From Citrobacter freundii (GTDB lineage: Bacteria; Bacteroidota; Bacteroidia; Chitinophagales; Chitinophagaceae), in assembly GCA_003243445.1 (NCBI GenBank), contig QFQQ01000012.1, positions 62,001 through 126,000 on the forward strand: 64,000 nucleotides of DNA, read 5' to 3'. Under the pieces are notes generated by a model, which saw only the letters and a program-made list of their open reading frames with translations, was not told the DNA's origin and searched no databases. The translations under genes and the position numbers were made by a program. Shown in pieces: positions 1 through 9,460 of the stretch; positions within the stretch are counted from its first letter, which is position 1; each line of letters begins with the position of its first letter.

Positions 1-1
1 A

Positions 2-322
2 ACCTTCACTGTCCATATTAATTTGAAAGTAGATAATTATATCTCAGATTTAGTTGAAAACGGTAAAGGAACTTTATTGAGAAAGTTAAGCAATGGATTG
101 AAAGAAATCTCCCAAATAAAGGAGGAGCTAATTTTTCCAGACGCGCCAATATACAGGATGTTACGAGTAAAGGTAGTGGATCATCCCGAAGGCACTCAAA
201 AGAATAGATACTTAAAACCTAAATTCCTAGACGGCAAAAAGCATTATTCAGTTAAATTTTCAAAGAAGGATAAATCTACATTCAAGAAAAACACTCAACT
301 AGATTTATATTTGAAGCATTGA
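2..322 (+). CDS. 3' end of an unrecognised gene (partial)
   Basis: The frame is open from the window edge, so the gene almost certainly starts upstream; a TTG at 23 is only the first possible start inside the window. The visible 106 codons encode a basic, lysine-rich C-terminus without transmembrane segments or any motif I recognise. It converges on the KAP ATPase gene with about 100 bases between the two stop codons. It could belong to the same accessory island, but function is unknown. Confidence 0.5.
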   Translation, partial: TFTVHINLKVDNYISDLVENGKGTLLRKLSNGLKEISQIKEELIFPDAPIYRMLRVKVVDHPEGTQKNRYLKPKFLDGKKHYSVKFSKKDKSTFKKNTQLDLYLKH

Positions 323-426
323 ATCAAGGGCTTCTACCAATGTGATTGATTTAGCAGAGAGGGTAATTGTCTTACTTGTAATGGTAAATAAACTATAGCC
401 GATGATTTAACTTGTATTTTGGGAGT

Positions 427-3396
427 CTATAAAAACATGTGTATTTCTGTAATTTTTACTCCAAGAGAAATCTGTTGGTCTGTTCCCCAACATAAAAATT
501 GGAACGATTTGGACCCTTTGGGACTAAAGTGGGGAAATGACAATCCAGCCAGAGGCTTCTTTTCCATGTTTAACGTGTCTAGTCTGGAGCGCCCATTTGA
601 AGCGGTGGTGATTTGGAGCGTTAATGCTTGACCGAGCTCGGTTGGCGCAACCTCGAAATGATTCTTTTTTGTTTCCCCGAGATATGAATGTACCTCAAAT
701 GCTGTTTGATTATCTGGGTCGCCTGGACGGTTAATTTGATTGTTATGAATAAGTACCAACATTGGGATTTGAGAAACAAATGCGCCTTGTTCACCCGTAA
801 TCATATCTTCTGTTTCAGCAATCCGAATGCCGAACATCCATGGAGAATTAATGATTTGGGGCCGGATCTCAATTTGTATCTCACGGTCGTGTCTTACTTC
901 CAAGGTTAAGGGAATGATTACTGGGTCATATATTCCATCGGGAGTTGTTGCAATATCTTTATGAACCTGGTAATTGTATTGATGTGTAATTTGTTGTCCA
1001 ATCATCATTAACTTTACCCTTTCTGATATTTCACCGTCAGGATCGACGAGAAGATCAACCCCGTTAAAATCGTAGAATATCTCTCTTAGCACTTTTCTCG
1101 TTTCTATTAAATGTAATTGGGGGTCTTTGATTGCATTAATTTTTTCCACAAAAGCCATTAAGTTCGAGACATCTCTAAAATTTTCCTTACATCTTATTAA
1201 AACATTCTTTTTAAACCAGTCAGGTGAGTATGTATTTGAGTCAGTTTCGTCAGTTTTTAGTACAAAGGCTGAAAGATGTAGGATTCGCAGTAATAATTCT
1301 TCGTTTAAATCCACATGACTTGAAAGGTACTCTTCTAACAACATTAAGTGAATCTCTGGAAAATCTGAATTTGTAGCGAAGGATTCAGAAGACGTTCTTT
1401 TATCGATTAAGTCAAGCACTTTTAAATTCATTCGATTTGGATAGCTCATGATAATAGTCCGCAAGTCATGTGCTGGTTCTGGCCCTCTGGTTATAAATGT
1501 TTGATAGAAGGAATATATTACTTCCTGCGGCTGTAGGGAATCGGCGTTTGAAGCTGGCATTCGACTAGTCATACTTAAGAGCAAATCAATTAACGCAAAT
1601 TGAATCTTCGTTAACTGAGCTTGTGCTAGCTCGATTCTGCTTCCCACGTAACTTAGTAGCCTGTTACGCAAATGTCCTGAGTTAATCGTATTAAATTCAA
1701 TTAGTTTTTGACCCAAATCATCTTTGTCGAATGATAGCCTAAACTCTTTCTCCGAGAATGTACCTTTTGTCAAGCTCAATTGAAAATAAGTATAAAAATA
1801 AAAGCGGCTATTAATTGGGAAGTCGTCATCTGTTCTATCTGGAAAAAGGCTTTGTAATAGGAAGCGATGTTTTTGTAAATCATGATTATCGACGAATGTT
1901 GAAATCTTAAAATGAGGATTCAATATAGATCTCCTGTTATGGAACAATTCGCGATAAGCACTAGGATCATAGTAGTGCAATAGTTCCAAAAGAAAAAAGT
2001 AATAGAAATTAACCTCTTCCTTAATAAGTAAATATCGAACAAGAAAGCTGTTTAAAAACCGCTTTATATCACGTTCAGTCCTGATATAACCACCTAAATC
2101 CTCAAAGGAAAAGCATCTTTCAACTTGTTTCTTATTAATGCTAGGATAACGCTTATTCTGGGAAATTCTTTCTGACAAAGCATCTTTCAGACGTTCGCCT
2201 AAGGTGTCAGGCGTAAGTTCGGGAAGTTTGAACTCAAAATTAAATACCTTATCGATAAATTTATCTGCGTTGATACTGATTAATTCTTTGGCAACAGCTG
2301 CGTCGATATATTCTCGATCATAGCCGACCAAATAGAAGGTTTTAGGGAAGTCTGCTACAACTCTGATCAATCTTAAAACTTCTACTATTTCCTTTGGGTT
2401 CAGTCGGTCAAGGTCGTCTATGAATATTACCAGATACTTAGATTGCGCTTTTAGTGTTTCTCTTATCCATGACGAACGTTCCGAAAGCTCTCTTTTTTCT
2501 TCGCTAAATATCTGCAGGACTTTTGAGTTCAGAACATTTTCTTCAATTCTTCCTAATGTTTTAGAGTACGCTTTTAATTCATTCGCAAGTCCACGATTAC
2601 TTTTTGAGAAGTGTTTTTCAAGTTCTGAAAAAAGGCGGTTCATAAGAACTTCAATGTCATTGAATAGCCAGGGTGAGAAATTGATCATTGCAAACCTATC
2701 TCTATTTTCGGCTGTATGAAGATCTTCTGCCACCATATGAAGCAGCGACGTTTTACCAGTACCCCATGATCCACAGATGCCAATCGCGAATGATTGTTCC
2801 GAAGGAACAACATTTTGAAGGATAGTTACAATTTCTTTTGCAAATCGTTTACGCCCTAGCGTATCAAAATCAGTTCCCGTTATTGGTGAATCAATTTGTA
2901 AATAGTTCTCAATTGGCAGATTTTTTTTCATGCGTCGGCGAAGATTCACACGGATGCGATTGCCTATTATGCAAATGTAAAAAAGACCTAGTCCATCCAT
3001 ATAACGAAGCGGAATTCCACCGTCGTTTTTGAACATTTTCCAATAAGTCCAATCTTTGCTGATATGTGCGTAATAGACATATAAATAGATAATAACGAAA
3101 TCAAAACCTTTTAATCGCTTTTCTCGATATAGGTAGGCTAGTGTAATAATTGCCGTGAGAAAAAAAACGTCAAAGATAAGACCTGGTTGAAAGAGCGATA
3201 GAATGGGGTTTACCCAGATCTTATTGAGCTGTAGAGCTATAAAAGAATGAAGGGGAGCATAAATTAACGCGAATAGAAATGAATACAATACACTAGACTG
3301 ATACTCATTCCACGTTAAAGACAGCCACTTTAAAAAATGCGTTGTTGTATTTCTTAACTTGGAGGTTTTTACAGTGCTATTTCTGGTGACCGTCAT
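427..3396 (-). CDS. Membrane-anchored KAP-family P-loop ATPase
   Basis: A 989-residue protein. The N-terminus (about residues 37-147) has three to four hydrophobic segments. The P-loop core follows, with Walker A GSWGTGKTS at 209-217, the FSPWLF motif near 240-245 typical of KAP NTPases, and Walker B VIFIDDLDRL at about 323-332. A long helical middle part leads to a C-terminal region of roughly 150 residues (from about 830) that looks beta-rich and is unlike the core. KAP NTPases include phage-exclusion protein PifA of plasmid F and animal Kidins220; the family is often membrane-linked, so a defence role is plausible but inferred. Here the membrane segments precede Walker A rather than lying between Walker A and B. 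It stands alone on the minus strand between an unknown gene and decayed mobile-element genes. Confidence 0.85.
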   Translation of the reverse strand: MTVTRNSTVKTSKLRNTTTHFLKWLSLTWNEYQSSVLYSFLFALIYAPLHSFIALQLNKIWVNPILSLFQPGLIFDVFFLTAIITLAYLYREKRLKGFDFVIIYLYVYYAHISKDWTYWKMFKNDGGIPLRYMDGLGLFYICIIGNRIRVNLRRRMKKNLPIENYLQIDSPITGTDFDTLGRKRFAKEIVTILQNVVPSEQSFAIGICGSWGTGKTSLLHMVAEDLHTAENRDRFAMINFSPWLFNDIEVLMNRLFSELEKHFSKSNRGLANELKAYSKTLGRIEENVLNSKVLQIFSEEKRELSERSSWIRETLKAQSKYLVIFIDDLDRLNPKEIVEVLRLIRVVADFPKTFYLVGYDREYIDAAVAKELISINADKFIDKVFNFEFKLPELTPDTLGERLKDALSERISQNKRYPSINKKQVERCFSFEDLGGYIRTERDIKRFLNSFLVRYLLIKEEVNFYYFFLLELLHYYDPSAYRELFHNRRSILNPHFKISTFVDNHDLQKHRFLLQSLFPDRTDDDFPINSRFYFYTYFQLSLTKGTFSEKEFRLSFDKDDLGQKLIEFNTINSGHLRNRLLSYVGSRIELAQAQLTKIQFALIDLLLSMTSRMPASNADSLQPQEVIYSFYQTFITRGPEPAHDLRTIIMSYPNRMNLKVLDLIDKRTSSESFATNSDFPEIHLMLLEEYLSSHVDLNEELLLRILHLSAFVLKTDETDSNTYSPDWFKKNVLIRCKENFRDVSNLMAFVEKINAIKDPQLHLIETRKVLREIFYDFNGVDLLVDPDGEISERVKLMMIGQQITHQYNYQVHKDIATTPDGIYDPVIIPLTLEVRHDREIQIEIRPQIINSPWMFGIRIAETEDMITGEQGAFVSQIPMLVLIHNNQINRPGDPDNQTAFEVHSYLGETKKNHFEVAPTELGQALTLQITTASNGRSRLDTLNMEKKPLAGLSFPHFSPKGSKSFQFLCWGTDQQISLGVKITEIHMFL

Positions 3397-3658
3397 AAAG
3401 AGTGTTCCGCAGTTTATGGTTTACTAATTTAATAGGAAATATCGCAACTCTAGTGTCCTCCAGTAAGTAAATGGATTCCTTCAAACGACGCGTCATTGGT
3501 TCATGATAGGTTTATTCCCGGAAACTGACCGACATTCGGAGATTTTCAATATGTTAGGCTACTTATATAGGTATCTGTAAGTCAATGACTTGACTACGAG
3601 GAAAAAATTCAGTTTTTCTTTATCGAGATTTTTCCGAGTTGTACTAAAAATATTAGTA

Positions 3659-3979
3659 ATGCTCCCCCTACCCAAAATATTCCCTTTATTCACTGTGTGT
3701 TTGCAGGATTTCCTTCACCTGCGTCAGATTATATTGAAGTTGATATGATCTTCGGACATATTTGCAACCCGATCCTCAATTAATTTATCTAGCTCGTGTC
3801 AAAGGCGCTTCAATGGCTATGCGCACATTCCAGACAATGCAATCGTGGGTATTGATAAAACGATTAAGCCTAAGAATAACAGCGTTGTGGTTGCAATGTT
3901 AAACGGTGACATGAAACTTGCGATCATTACAGCATTAGAAAAATGCTCAAAAACGAAAAAACAGGCCATTTAATTTACG
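3659..3979 (+). pseudogene. umuD: Decayed umuD-like gene (LexA/UmuD S24 peptidase)
   Basis: Joining frames recovers a UmuD-like protein. AGFPSPASDYIE, the region around the self-cleavage site, is in one frame near 3709-3745. LARVKGASM, with the catalytic serine context, is in a second frame near 3799-3825. AHIPDNAIVGIDKTIKPKN followed by VVVAMLNGD is in a third frame up to about 3912. At least two single-base deletions (near 3750 and 3827) and probably another near 3705 separate these blocks, and the C-terminus after NGD is not recognisable. No umuC partner follows. UmuD proteins serve SOS mutagenesis and are often carried by mobile elements, which fits the VirD4-like gene just downstream. 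Confidence 0.8.
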
Positions 3980-3982
3980 TCT

Positions 3983-4277
3983 ATGCAATTCCCAATGCGA
4001 ATAGAATGGAATCGAAAGATATTCCGTGTGATGGTGACACAAGTCAGCCACGACAGGACGAGAGAGAAATTTGAAATACGAGGAAGAAATAAGACTGTAA
4101 CAGTTGAATCTAATAAACCCTGGTTAGAACATAAAAAATCTTCACAAATGGATGCCGGAATATAAAATCATTTCTGGCAAATTTAATACGCCTGGTTTTG
4201 AGAAAGCATTGCTAGATGCCCTTCATCGAAATATCAAAGCATACGAAGCAGGGAATAGAAGTACTCCGCAAAAATAG
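3983..4277 (+). pseudogene. Frameshifted small gene next to the VirD4-like ATPase
   Basis: The first frame starts at an ATG (MQFPMRIEW...) and stops at 4163-4165. A second frame, WMPEYKIISGKF..., overlaps it from about 4146 and runs to a TAG at 4275-4277 with the same basic, alpha/beta-like composition. A single frameshift near 4140-4160 joins them into a protein of about 97 residues. Small basic proteins like this are common beside conjugation-type ATPases in Bacteroidota, but I cannot name the family. It lies 54 bases upstream of the ATPase gene and was probably its operon partner. Confidence 0.5.
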
Positions 4278-4331
4278 CATCGACAATTTCCCCTCCTTTT
4301 CTCGGCTGTTTCATGCTGGTACATTCTTCGA

Positions 4332-5570
4332 GTGCACTCAATTACTATCATCGGAGAAACGAACTGGCGAAATAACCGCCAGAAATTCGGAATCAAAGAT
4401 CGTGACCGGCTAGCCCATATGTATGGAGTTGGAAAGACAGGCACGGGTAAGAGTACATTGTTACTTACAATGGCAATTGCAGATATCCAGCGGGGAAACG
4501 GATGTTGTGTGATCGATCCTCACGGCCAAATTTCAGAGATACTTCTGAATTATATCCCAAAAGAAAGAATTGACGATGTAGTATATCTGAATGCCGCCGA
4601 TGACCTGTATTCCGTTTCCTTTAACCCAATCGCTAATATCCCACCTAAATTTCACAACCTTGCTGCATCTCACGTTATTTCGGCTTTAAAAAACTTTTGG
4701 AGTGAGTCTTGGGGGCCGCGACTTGAGCACGTGCTACGTTTCAGTATTTTGTCTCTGCTCGCTTGTCCCGAAACATCAATTTTGGATGTTCGAAGGATAC
4801 TAACAGATAGCTCATTCCGAACCAGAATATTATCCCATGTCACCGATGAAGCTGTACTGGCGTTCTGGAAACAAGAGTTTGATAAATATTCTGCCGCGTT
4901 TAGAGCGGTTATTATTGCTCCAATTTTAAATAAGATAGGTGCGCTCAACGCTTCAATTCCTTTCCGGAATATTTTAGGAAAGCCACAGCCGTCCATTTCG
5001 ATAGACAATTTGATGAACTCAAGAAAAATCATCCTTTGTAATTTGGCGAAGGGTATCATTGGAGAAGATGTATCTTCATTACTCGGGTCGCTGCTTATTG
5101 CGTCCATTCAATCATCTGCTCTTGGGCGTGCCTCAATTCCTGAAGCAGAGCGTGTTCCATTCTTCCTTTTTATTGATGAAGCGCAGTCATTCGTTACGCT
5201 TTCACTGACGAGTATTCTATCTGAAGCTCGTAAATATGGTTTGGGTCTTTGTATGGTTCATCAGTATATCGATCAACTTGATAAAGAGATTAGATCTGCG
5301 ATTTTTGGTAACGTAGGCACAATAATCAGTTTCCGCGTGGGGGCCAGTGATGCGCCATACCTAGAAAGAGAATTTAGGCCAGTGTTTGATGCGCAAGATC
5401 TTATTCGATTACCAAATTTCTTTTTCTATATAAAACTAATGATTGATGGCATTGCCTCAGTTCCATTCAGTGCGGAGACGACGATAGTTGCTAACCCTCA
5501 GTCCTCGAACCCGAAAGCTGTTATAGAATCGTCTCGTGGTAATTACGCGACTCCAATAAATGAGATTTGA
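4332..5570 (+). CDS. VirD4/TraG-like DNA-transfer ATPase, probably truncated
   Basis: The protein starts with an ITIIGETNWRN...FGIK segment typical of the ATPase domain of type IV secretion DNA-binding proteins (TraG/VirD4/HerA-like). Walker A is GKTGTGKST at 34-42, followed by VIDPHGQ near 60-66. Walker B FFLFIDEAQSF is at about 277-287, then a SEARKYGLGLCMVHQY sensor region near 295-311. The usual N-terminal membrane or adaptor region is missing. The start is a GTG and the frame remains open upstream to 4278 without an ATG, so 5' loss is possible. No relaxase or mating-pore gene is near, so this is probably a relic of an integrative element rather than a working transfer system. Confidence 0.75.
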   Translation: MHSITIIGETNWRNNRQKFGIKDRDRLAHMYGVGKTGTGKSTLLLTMAIADIQRGNGCCVIDPHGQISEILLNYIPKERIDDVVYLNAADDLYSVSFNPIANIPPKFHNLAASHVISALKNFWSESWGPRLEHVLRFSILSLLACPETSILDVRRILTDSSFRTRILSHVTDEAVLAFWKQEFDKYSAAFRAVIIAPILNKIGALNASIPFRNILGKPQPSISIDNLMNSRKIILCNLAKGIIGEDVSSLLGSLLIASIQSSALGRASIPEAERVPFFLFIDEAQSFVTLSLTSILSEARKYGLGLCMVHQYIDQLDKEIRSAIFGNVGTIISFRVGASDAPYLEREFRPVFDAQDLIRLPNFFFYIKLMIDGIASVPFSAETTIVANPQSSNPKAVIESSRGNYATPINEI

Positions 5571-6188
5571 GCGTACCCAGATATTTTGTACGTCTTTCTG
5601 GAACATAAAAAATATCCCATGATAATGGTCTATCCAGATCAAACATTACTTTTCATAAAACTTTCAATCTTATGATTGAAGTCTTTGATAGAAATAACAT
5701 TTCGTCATGTCAGCTATCAAACTTAATTTCAGAAATTTCTCACTTCTTAGAAAAGGTGTCGGCTTTCATATTCGCTTTTTCCTGGCTCTATAAAAATAAT
5801 AAACGAAATGTAATGAATCATAAAATAGACACACTATCAAGGATGGTATCTGTCACTCAAGTGTCTCACTCTGTATGTTCTTTGAAAAGTAATTTAGGTA
5901 TATACCTAAGCTAATGCTCTTCTAATGCGACAATGAATAAGGTTCGATATTGCATACCGGGTTTACACGGGTGTGAATGCGTGAAATAACTATTCGTTAT
6001 ATCGTGTTTATATTTTGATTTTATATTTCTATACACCTATCTTGCGCTGCCAAAACATACCTGCTATTAGTATATGACTTATATTTTTTTAAGTGTATTA
6101 ATCATGTTGTTGCTCAAGAAAACACTTAAAGTAAGTAGTTGCACTTATGTTGCCGGTATGAGTATTTAGCAACTCAAACAATTAAACC
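5571..6188. other. AT-rich gap without a supported gene
   Basis: This stretch of 618 bases has only weak ORFs. A short perfect palindrome (TTAGGTATATACCTAA) lies near 5891-5906. The last 130 bases probably contain the promoter of the downstream lipoprotein unit, but no clear TAnnTTTG box can be fixed. Confidence 0.4.
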
Positions 6189-7334
6189 ATGACCCAGCTA
6201 ACCAAAATCCTCTTTTCTCTTTGCCTCTTTGCTTTATTTTTCGGCTGCTCTAAAAAGGAAAGTCCACGAATGTTCGATCGTTCAAAAGAGATGCGAAATG
6301 TAAACCTCAAAACTATGCAGGACATTCTATTTGAGGGAGAGCTTGACTTTGCTCATCAAATCACCCAATTTTCCAATGAGAAAGGTTATGTGCGATCATT
6401 GACACCAGTGGTAGGCGACGGAGCGCAAAAGGACTTTTTTCGATATCGGATAACAGAAACATGGGCTGGAGCAAAAGCCCAAATTGGCTGGCTCGTGACG
6501 ACCAAAGCTATAACTAAGCAGGATGAAGTATTGCAATTGCCATTTGAGGCAAACGAGGTAACTTACTATGATGAGGCTTTAAAAAGTCGAAAAGCACTTG
6601 GGAAAACGACTGTCGCTCTAAAAGTAAAGGGGGATAAGACTTCGTATTCTGTGCAAACTCCCGTTGTAAATTTTAATCCACCAGCGTGTGGGACGGGAGA
6701 CCCTGTAGATCCGATTTGTATCGATTGGTATTATATAGAGTGGGATGTGAATACAGGGCAACTCATTGAAGAGAATTACCTCTATACTACATGTACTGAT
6801 GGATGTAACACCGGTGGCGGTGGTGGTGGAACTGGCGAAGATCCGGATAACGTTTGCTTTTCGGCATGTGTGGCAGAAGCAAATGGAGTGATAAACGACA
6901 TGCAGGCGGCAGGAGGGGATGAACAGTATATGATTGCAGACATCGATAATCTTAGAAAATATAAAAATCCCAAATGGCAAATCCTTCGAAACGATTTCGG
7001 TAATTTTAAGCTCTGGTCTCAGGAAACAGGCATCATCGAGCTTATAGACCCAAGTGAAAATAAATGGCAATGGGTAAGTTTAGTGCATACGGGAATGAGC
7101 CTTACGGGTCAAACGCCACCCGCTGTCGCAGTTTCGTACTCACAGGGGACAGGAACGCCTTCGTTTGTACCAGGAACACAGAATATACTTTATGCTGGAA
7201 TGGAGGTGGATTTTTCAGTGACTGTTGCATTCGTATGTTCATCATGCCCTGTCGCTCAACTTGTCCCACCGGATACAAAAAGTTATAAAGTCGGTAAAAT
7301 ATTCTCAGCTAAACCAAATGCAGGTGTTGAATAG
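6189..7334 (+). CDS. Unrecognised lipoprotein with a glycine-rich linker
   Basis: A 381-residue protein with a type II signal peptide: a hydrophobic stretch ending in FFGC places the lipidated cysteine at about residue 20. A cysteine-containing region near 178-210 leads into a run of six glycines, then a region with several more cysteines and a C-terminal part rich in beta-strand and proline. No enzymatic motif is visible. The downstream lipoprotein gene starts inside its last codons, so the two are almost certainly co-transcribed and may act together at the cell envelope. Function unknown. Confidence 0.75.
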   Translation: MTQLTKILFSLCLFALFFGCSKKESPRMFDRSKEMRNVNLKTMQDILFEGELDFAHQITQFSNEKGYVRSLTPVVGDGAQKDFFRYRITETWAGAKAQIGWLVTTKAITKQDEVLQLPFEANEVTYYDEALKSRKALGKTTVALKVKGDKTSYSVQTPVVNFNPPACGTGDPVDPICIDWYYIEWDVNTGQLIEENYLYTTCTDGCNTGGGGGGTGEDPDNVCFSACVAEANGVINDMQAAGGDEQYMIADIDNLRKYKNPKWQILRNDFGNFKLWSQETGIIELIDPSENKWQWVSLVHTGMSLTGQTPPAVAVSYSQGTGTPSFVPGTQNILYAGMEVDFSVTVAFVCSSCPVAQLVPPDTKSYKVGKIFSAKPNAGVE

Positions 7335-8070
7335 AAACAGTCATCAGTACAAGCTAGTGTTCTCTCTTTTTGTGTTGTATTTTAATGTAGCATGCAAGCC
7401 TGCGAGCAATCTTGACGATATCAAGGGCATTCAGGCATCGATCAGGTTCCCCATTGTGGGCTTAACAGGAGAGGTTAACTACAATACAGATTCTATACAG
7501 GTGTATTATTATAAGGACTTAGTAACGCTTCGTACCTCCTATACGTTTATTGGCTTAAAAGACGATGGAACAACCGAAGAGACAAATCGCTTTAGGTACT
7601 TTATTTTCGGTGATGGTCAGAAATACGGACAGTTATTTGAAAACTTGGATGATACTAGCCGGCAGTCCATTCAACTACCTGTAGATTCCGTGTTGCGTAC
7701 CAGTATGTATCATGTGAATTTGGGACAGATAAAAGATAGCTTTGATCTTGTTCGATCTTCCACGCAGGATCAAATTTATACGGATGTGTATAGCGTTCGG
7801 TATCATGAACCGTCTATGTTTGATTCGATCCGATGTTGGTATGATCCCAATTTGGCCAAGAGCAAATATGTATTGGATTCTTTCTTTAATGTTCGCCATA
7901 ATGGGCATCTCTCACGATTGCAGATTGAGTTTAACTCGTTTAGGGATGAACAATACAAAAGAGATGTGCAACGGCATACCATTGATTATCGATTGATGGA
8001 ACTTTTAACAATTGATGATAAGGTTATAAAGTTTATCAAGTCCTATAAAAGCAAAGATGCTACTGAATAG
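7318..8070 (+). CDS. Unrecognised lipoprotein, partner of the upstream gene
   Basis: I chose the ATG at 7318 because it is followed directly by a lipoprotein signal (hydrophobic core, then VAC with the cysteine at about residue 25); the open frame further upstream lacks a signal. The product is about 250 residues, mostly polar, with no motif I recognise. The gene overlaps the preceding lipoprotein gene by 17 bases, implying translational coupling. A very strong hairpin follows the stop codon, so these two genes form one closed transcription unit. Confidence 0.75.
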   Translation: MQVLNRNSHQYKLVFSLFVLYFNVACKPASNLDDIKGIQASIRFPIVGLTGEVNYNTDSIQVYYYKDLVTLRTSYTFIGLKDDGTTEETNRFRYFIFGDGQKYGQLFENLDDTSRQSIQLPVDSVLRTSMYHVNLGQIKDSFDLVRSSTQDQIYTDVYSVRYHEPSMFDSIRCWYDPNLAKSKYVLDSFFNVRHNGHLSRLQIEFNSFRDEQYKRDVQRHTIDYRLMELLTIDDKVIKFIKSYKSKDATE

Positions 8071-8093
8071 CTGAAAGATTAGACAATAGACTT

Positions 8094-8146
8094 ATTCTTA
8101 AATAAAGAAAGGTCGGACTAAATCCGACCTTTCTTTATTTAAGAAT
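8094..8146. terminator. Strong, probably bidirectional hairpin terminator
   Basis: Perfect 24-base arms (8094-8117 and 8123-8146) with a five-base loop. The core is GGTCGGA/TCCGACC with flanking A/T-rich ends that supply a U tract on both strands. It lies 24 bases after the stop of the lipoprotein pair. Confidence 0.9.
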
Positions 8147-8451
8147 CTCGGAAATTTTTTTCGATACATTGGTTTACCATTACCCCAGATTACAGGCAGA
8201 AGCTGATTAAATATTCAACGATTCTTACTATCGTATCCTCTAATAGTTAAAGCACTTTTCCGATCGGTTTGAAGGGCGCTTGACCAAATTCAGTGGTCAC
8301 TAGTCGTACAGTCAGCATTGGTATTATGCCGTTTTTATATCTATCCGCCCTCATTTTCGCATGCTTCATGCTGCCCCAGTATATACATTAGCTCCTTTGC
8401 TATACTTTTCGGAAATGACATCTCGTCGTCAAACCACCAAACTAAAAGTAT
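8147..8451. other. Gap with no recognised feature
   Basis: About 305 bases between the terminator and the HpaA-like pseudogene. I see no ORF with family features, structured repeat or clear promoter. Confidence 0.4.
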
Positions 8452-9074
8452 ATGAAGAAAGCCTTATTCTGCCTGATTCCATTTGCTTTATCCGCGTGCT
8501 TTACTGCAAAAGCACCTGCAATAACGACACCACGCATTCCAGCAAAGTGATTTCTCTCCGCCGTCTCGGTCTGCCGCAGGATCTACCAATCTGACCATAG
8601 CACTCATCCGCCCGGTATACAGAACTGAGAATATGGAATACTATGTTGCACCATTTCCTGAAATGAGCTCCAGTATGGGAAATGATTTTGAAGAACTCCT
8701 CACCGCTAAGGGGTTTAAAAATTCGTGGGCCCTTCCGCTCAAGAGACGAAATGGTGTATAACGATAAACAAAGTTCAGATTTTGCTTTTATTGCGGAAAT
8801 CGACCTTCAACCCACATACAACCGGAAACAAAAGTATGACGCCGGATTTGGGGCGACTGTCTCTCCGTCGTACAGGATGAGCGGAGAAATAACCTTAGCT
8901 GGAAACCTGGTGATTACAGCTTCGTCTCCTCTGTATGGCGAAAAGATTTGGAAAAGGAACATTGCTCTTGATAGAACTACATTCACCTATACCGGTTCGG
9001 TGAAATGGGATGGCGTCCCACCTGTGGCGGACGAATTAAAGCAAGACAATGCTTTCTATAACCTTCTCACCTGA
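8452..9074 (+). pseudogene. Frameshifted HpaA-like lipoprotein gene
   Basis: The gene opens with a lipoprotein signal, MKKALFCLIPFALSACF, and stops at 8548-8550. A second frame continues with LTIALIRPVYR up to FEELLTAKGF, and a one-base insertion near 8715 moves the rest to a third frame: IRGPFRSRDEMVYNDK, then SSDFAFIAEIDLQP, ending at 9074. The order of motifs resembles the HpaA / neuraminyllactose-binding haemagglutinin lipoprotein family, known from Helicobacter and also present in Bacteroidota. At least two frameshifts make it non-functional as read. The family assignment is by motif memory, so moderately sure. Confidence 0.65.
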
Positions 9075-9219
9075 TACGCCTGAATACCGGTATGAAAGAT
9101 TTATAAAACAACATCCAGACCTGCAGCAAAGAATATCACAATACCATATCGCCTCGTATGTGGGCGTAAAGCCCCAATCACTTAGCCGTATCCGCAAAAG
9201 AATTTCAACCCAATTCTGA
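9061..9219 (+). pseudogene. C-terminal fragment of a Crp/Fnr-family regulator
   Basis: A different frame overlapping the end of the HpaA-like remnant reads PEYRYERFIKQHPDL, then QYHIASYVGVKP, QSLSRIRKRI and a stop at 9217-9219. This is the characteristic C-terminal winged-helix end of Bacteroidota Crp/Fnr-type regulators. The cyclic-nucleotide-binding domain is absent. The fragment is fused in place to an unrelated gene remnant, evidence for a deletion or recombination joint near 9060-9075. Confidence 0.75.
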
Positions 9220-9225
9220 TTAACT

Positions 9226-9460
9226 AACCAGACTTGCCAGTTAAAGTATTATAGTAGTTCGATGGCCGATGACCGATGGCTGATGGCCGATCTCCTCCCT
9301 TTTGGCTGAAGGTCCTTTCTCCATCATGTATTGACATTTTTACACATTGATTGAAGACAAAGTTGCTTTCTTCAGACTTCCTTACCGTCTTCCCGCCTTC
9401 CCGGTAAAAATTAAACCGGGAAGGCGGGAAGACGGTAAGAACGAACAAAGCTGCAGCTCA
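9226..9460. mobile_element. Palindromic element, copy 1 (one end plus hairpin)
   Basis: The left end (about 9226-9292) shares its order with copy 2 just downstream: an ACTTGCCAGTTA-type tip, AGTTCGATGGCCGATGACCG, GATGGCTGATGGCC, then CTCCCTTTTGGCTGAAGGTC. The mirrored right end is not seen; a separate perfect hairpin occupies 9381-9439 instead. It encodes nothing, which fits a non-autonomous MITE-like element that is partial or was interrupted. Confidence 0.6.
9381..9439. repeat. Perfect 25-bp hairpin (TTACCGTC/GACGGTAA type)
   Basis: The arms at 9381-9405 and 9415-9439 are perfectly complementary with a nine-base A/T loop. A closely related larger hairpin is at 30558-30653 and a degenerate left half at 63057-63097, so this is a dispersed repeat rather than a simple terminator. 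Confidence 0.85.

Noticed and set aside
5672..5914. An 80-codon plus-strand ORF in the gap after the VirD4-like gene
   Set aside because: No ribosome-binding site, low-complexity A/T-rich composition and no family pattern.
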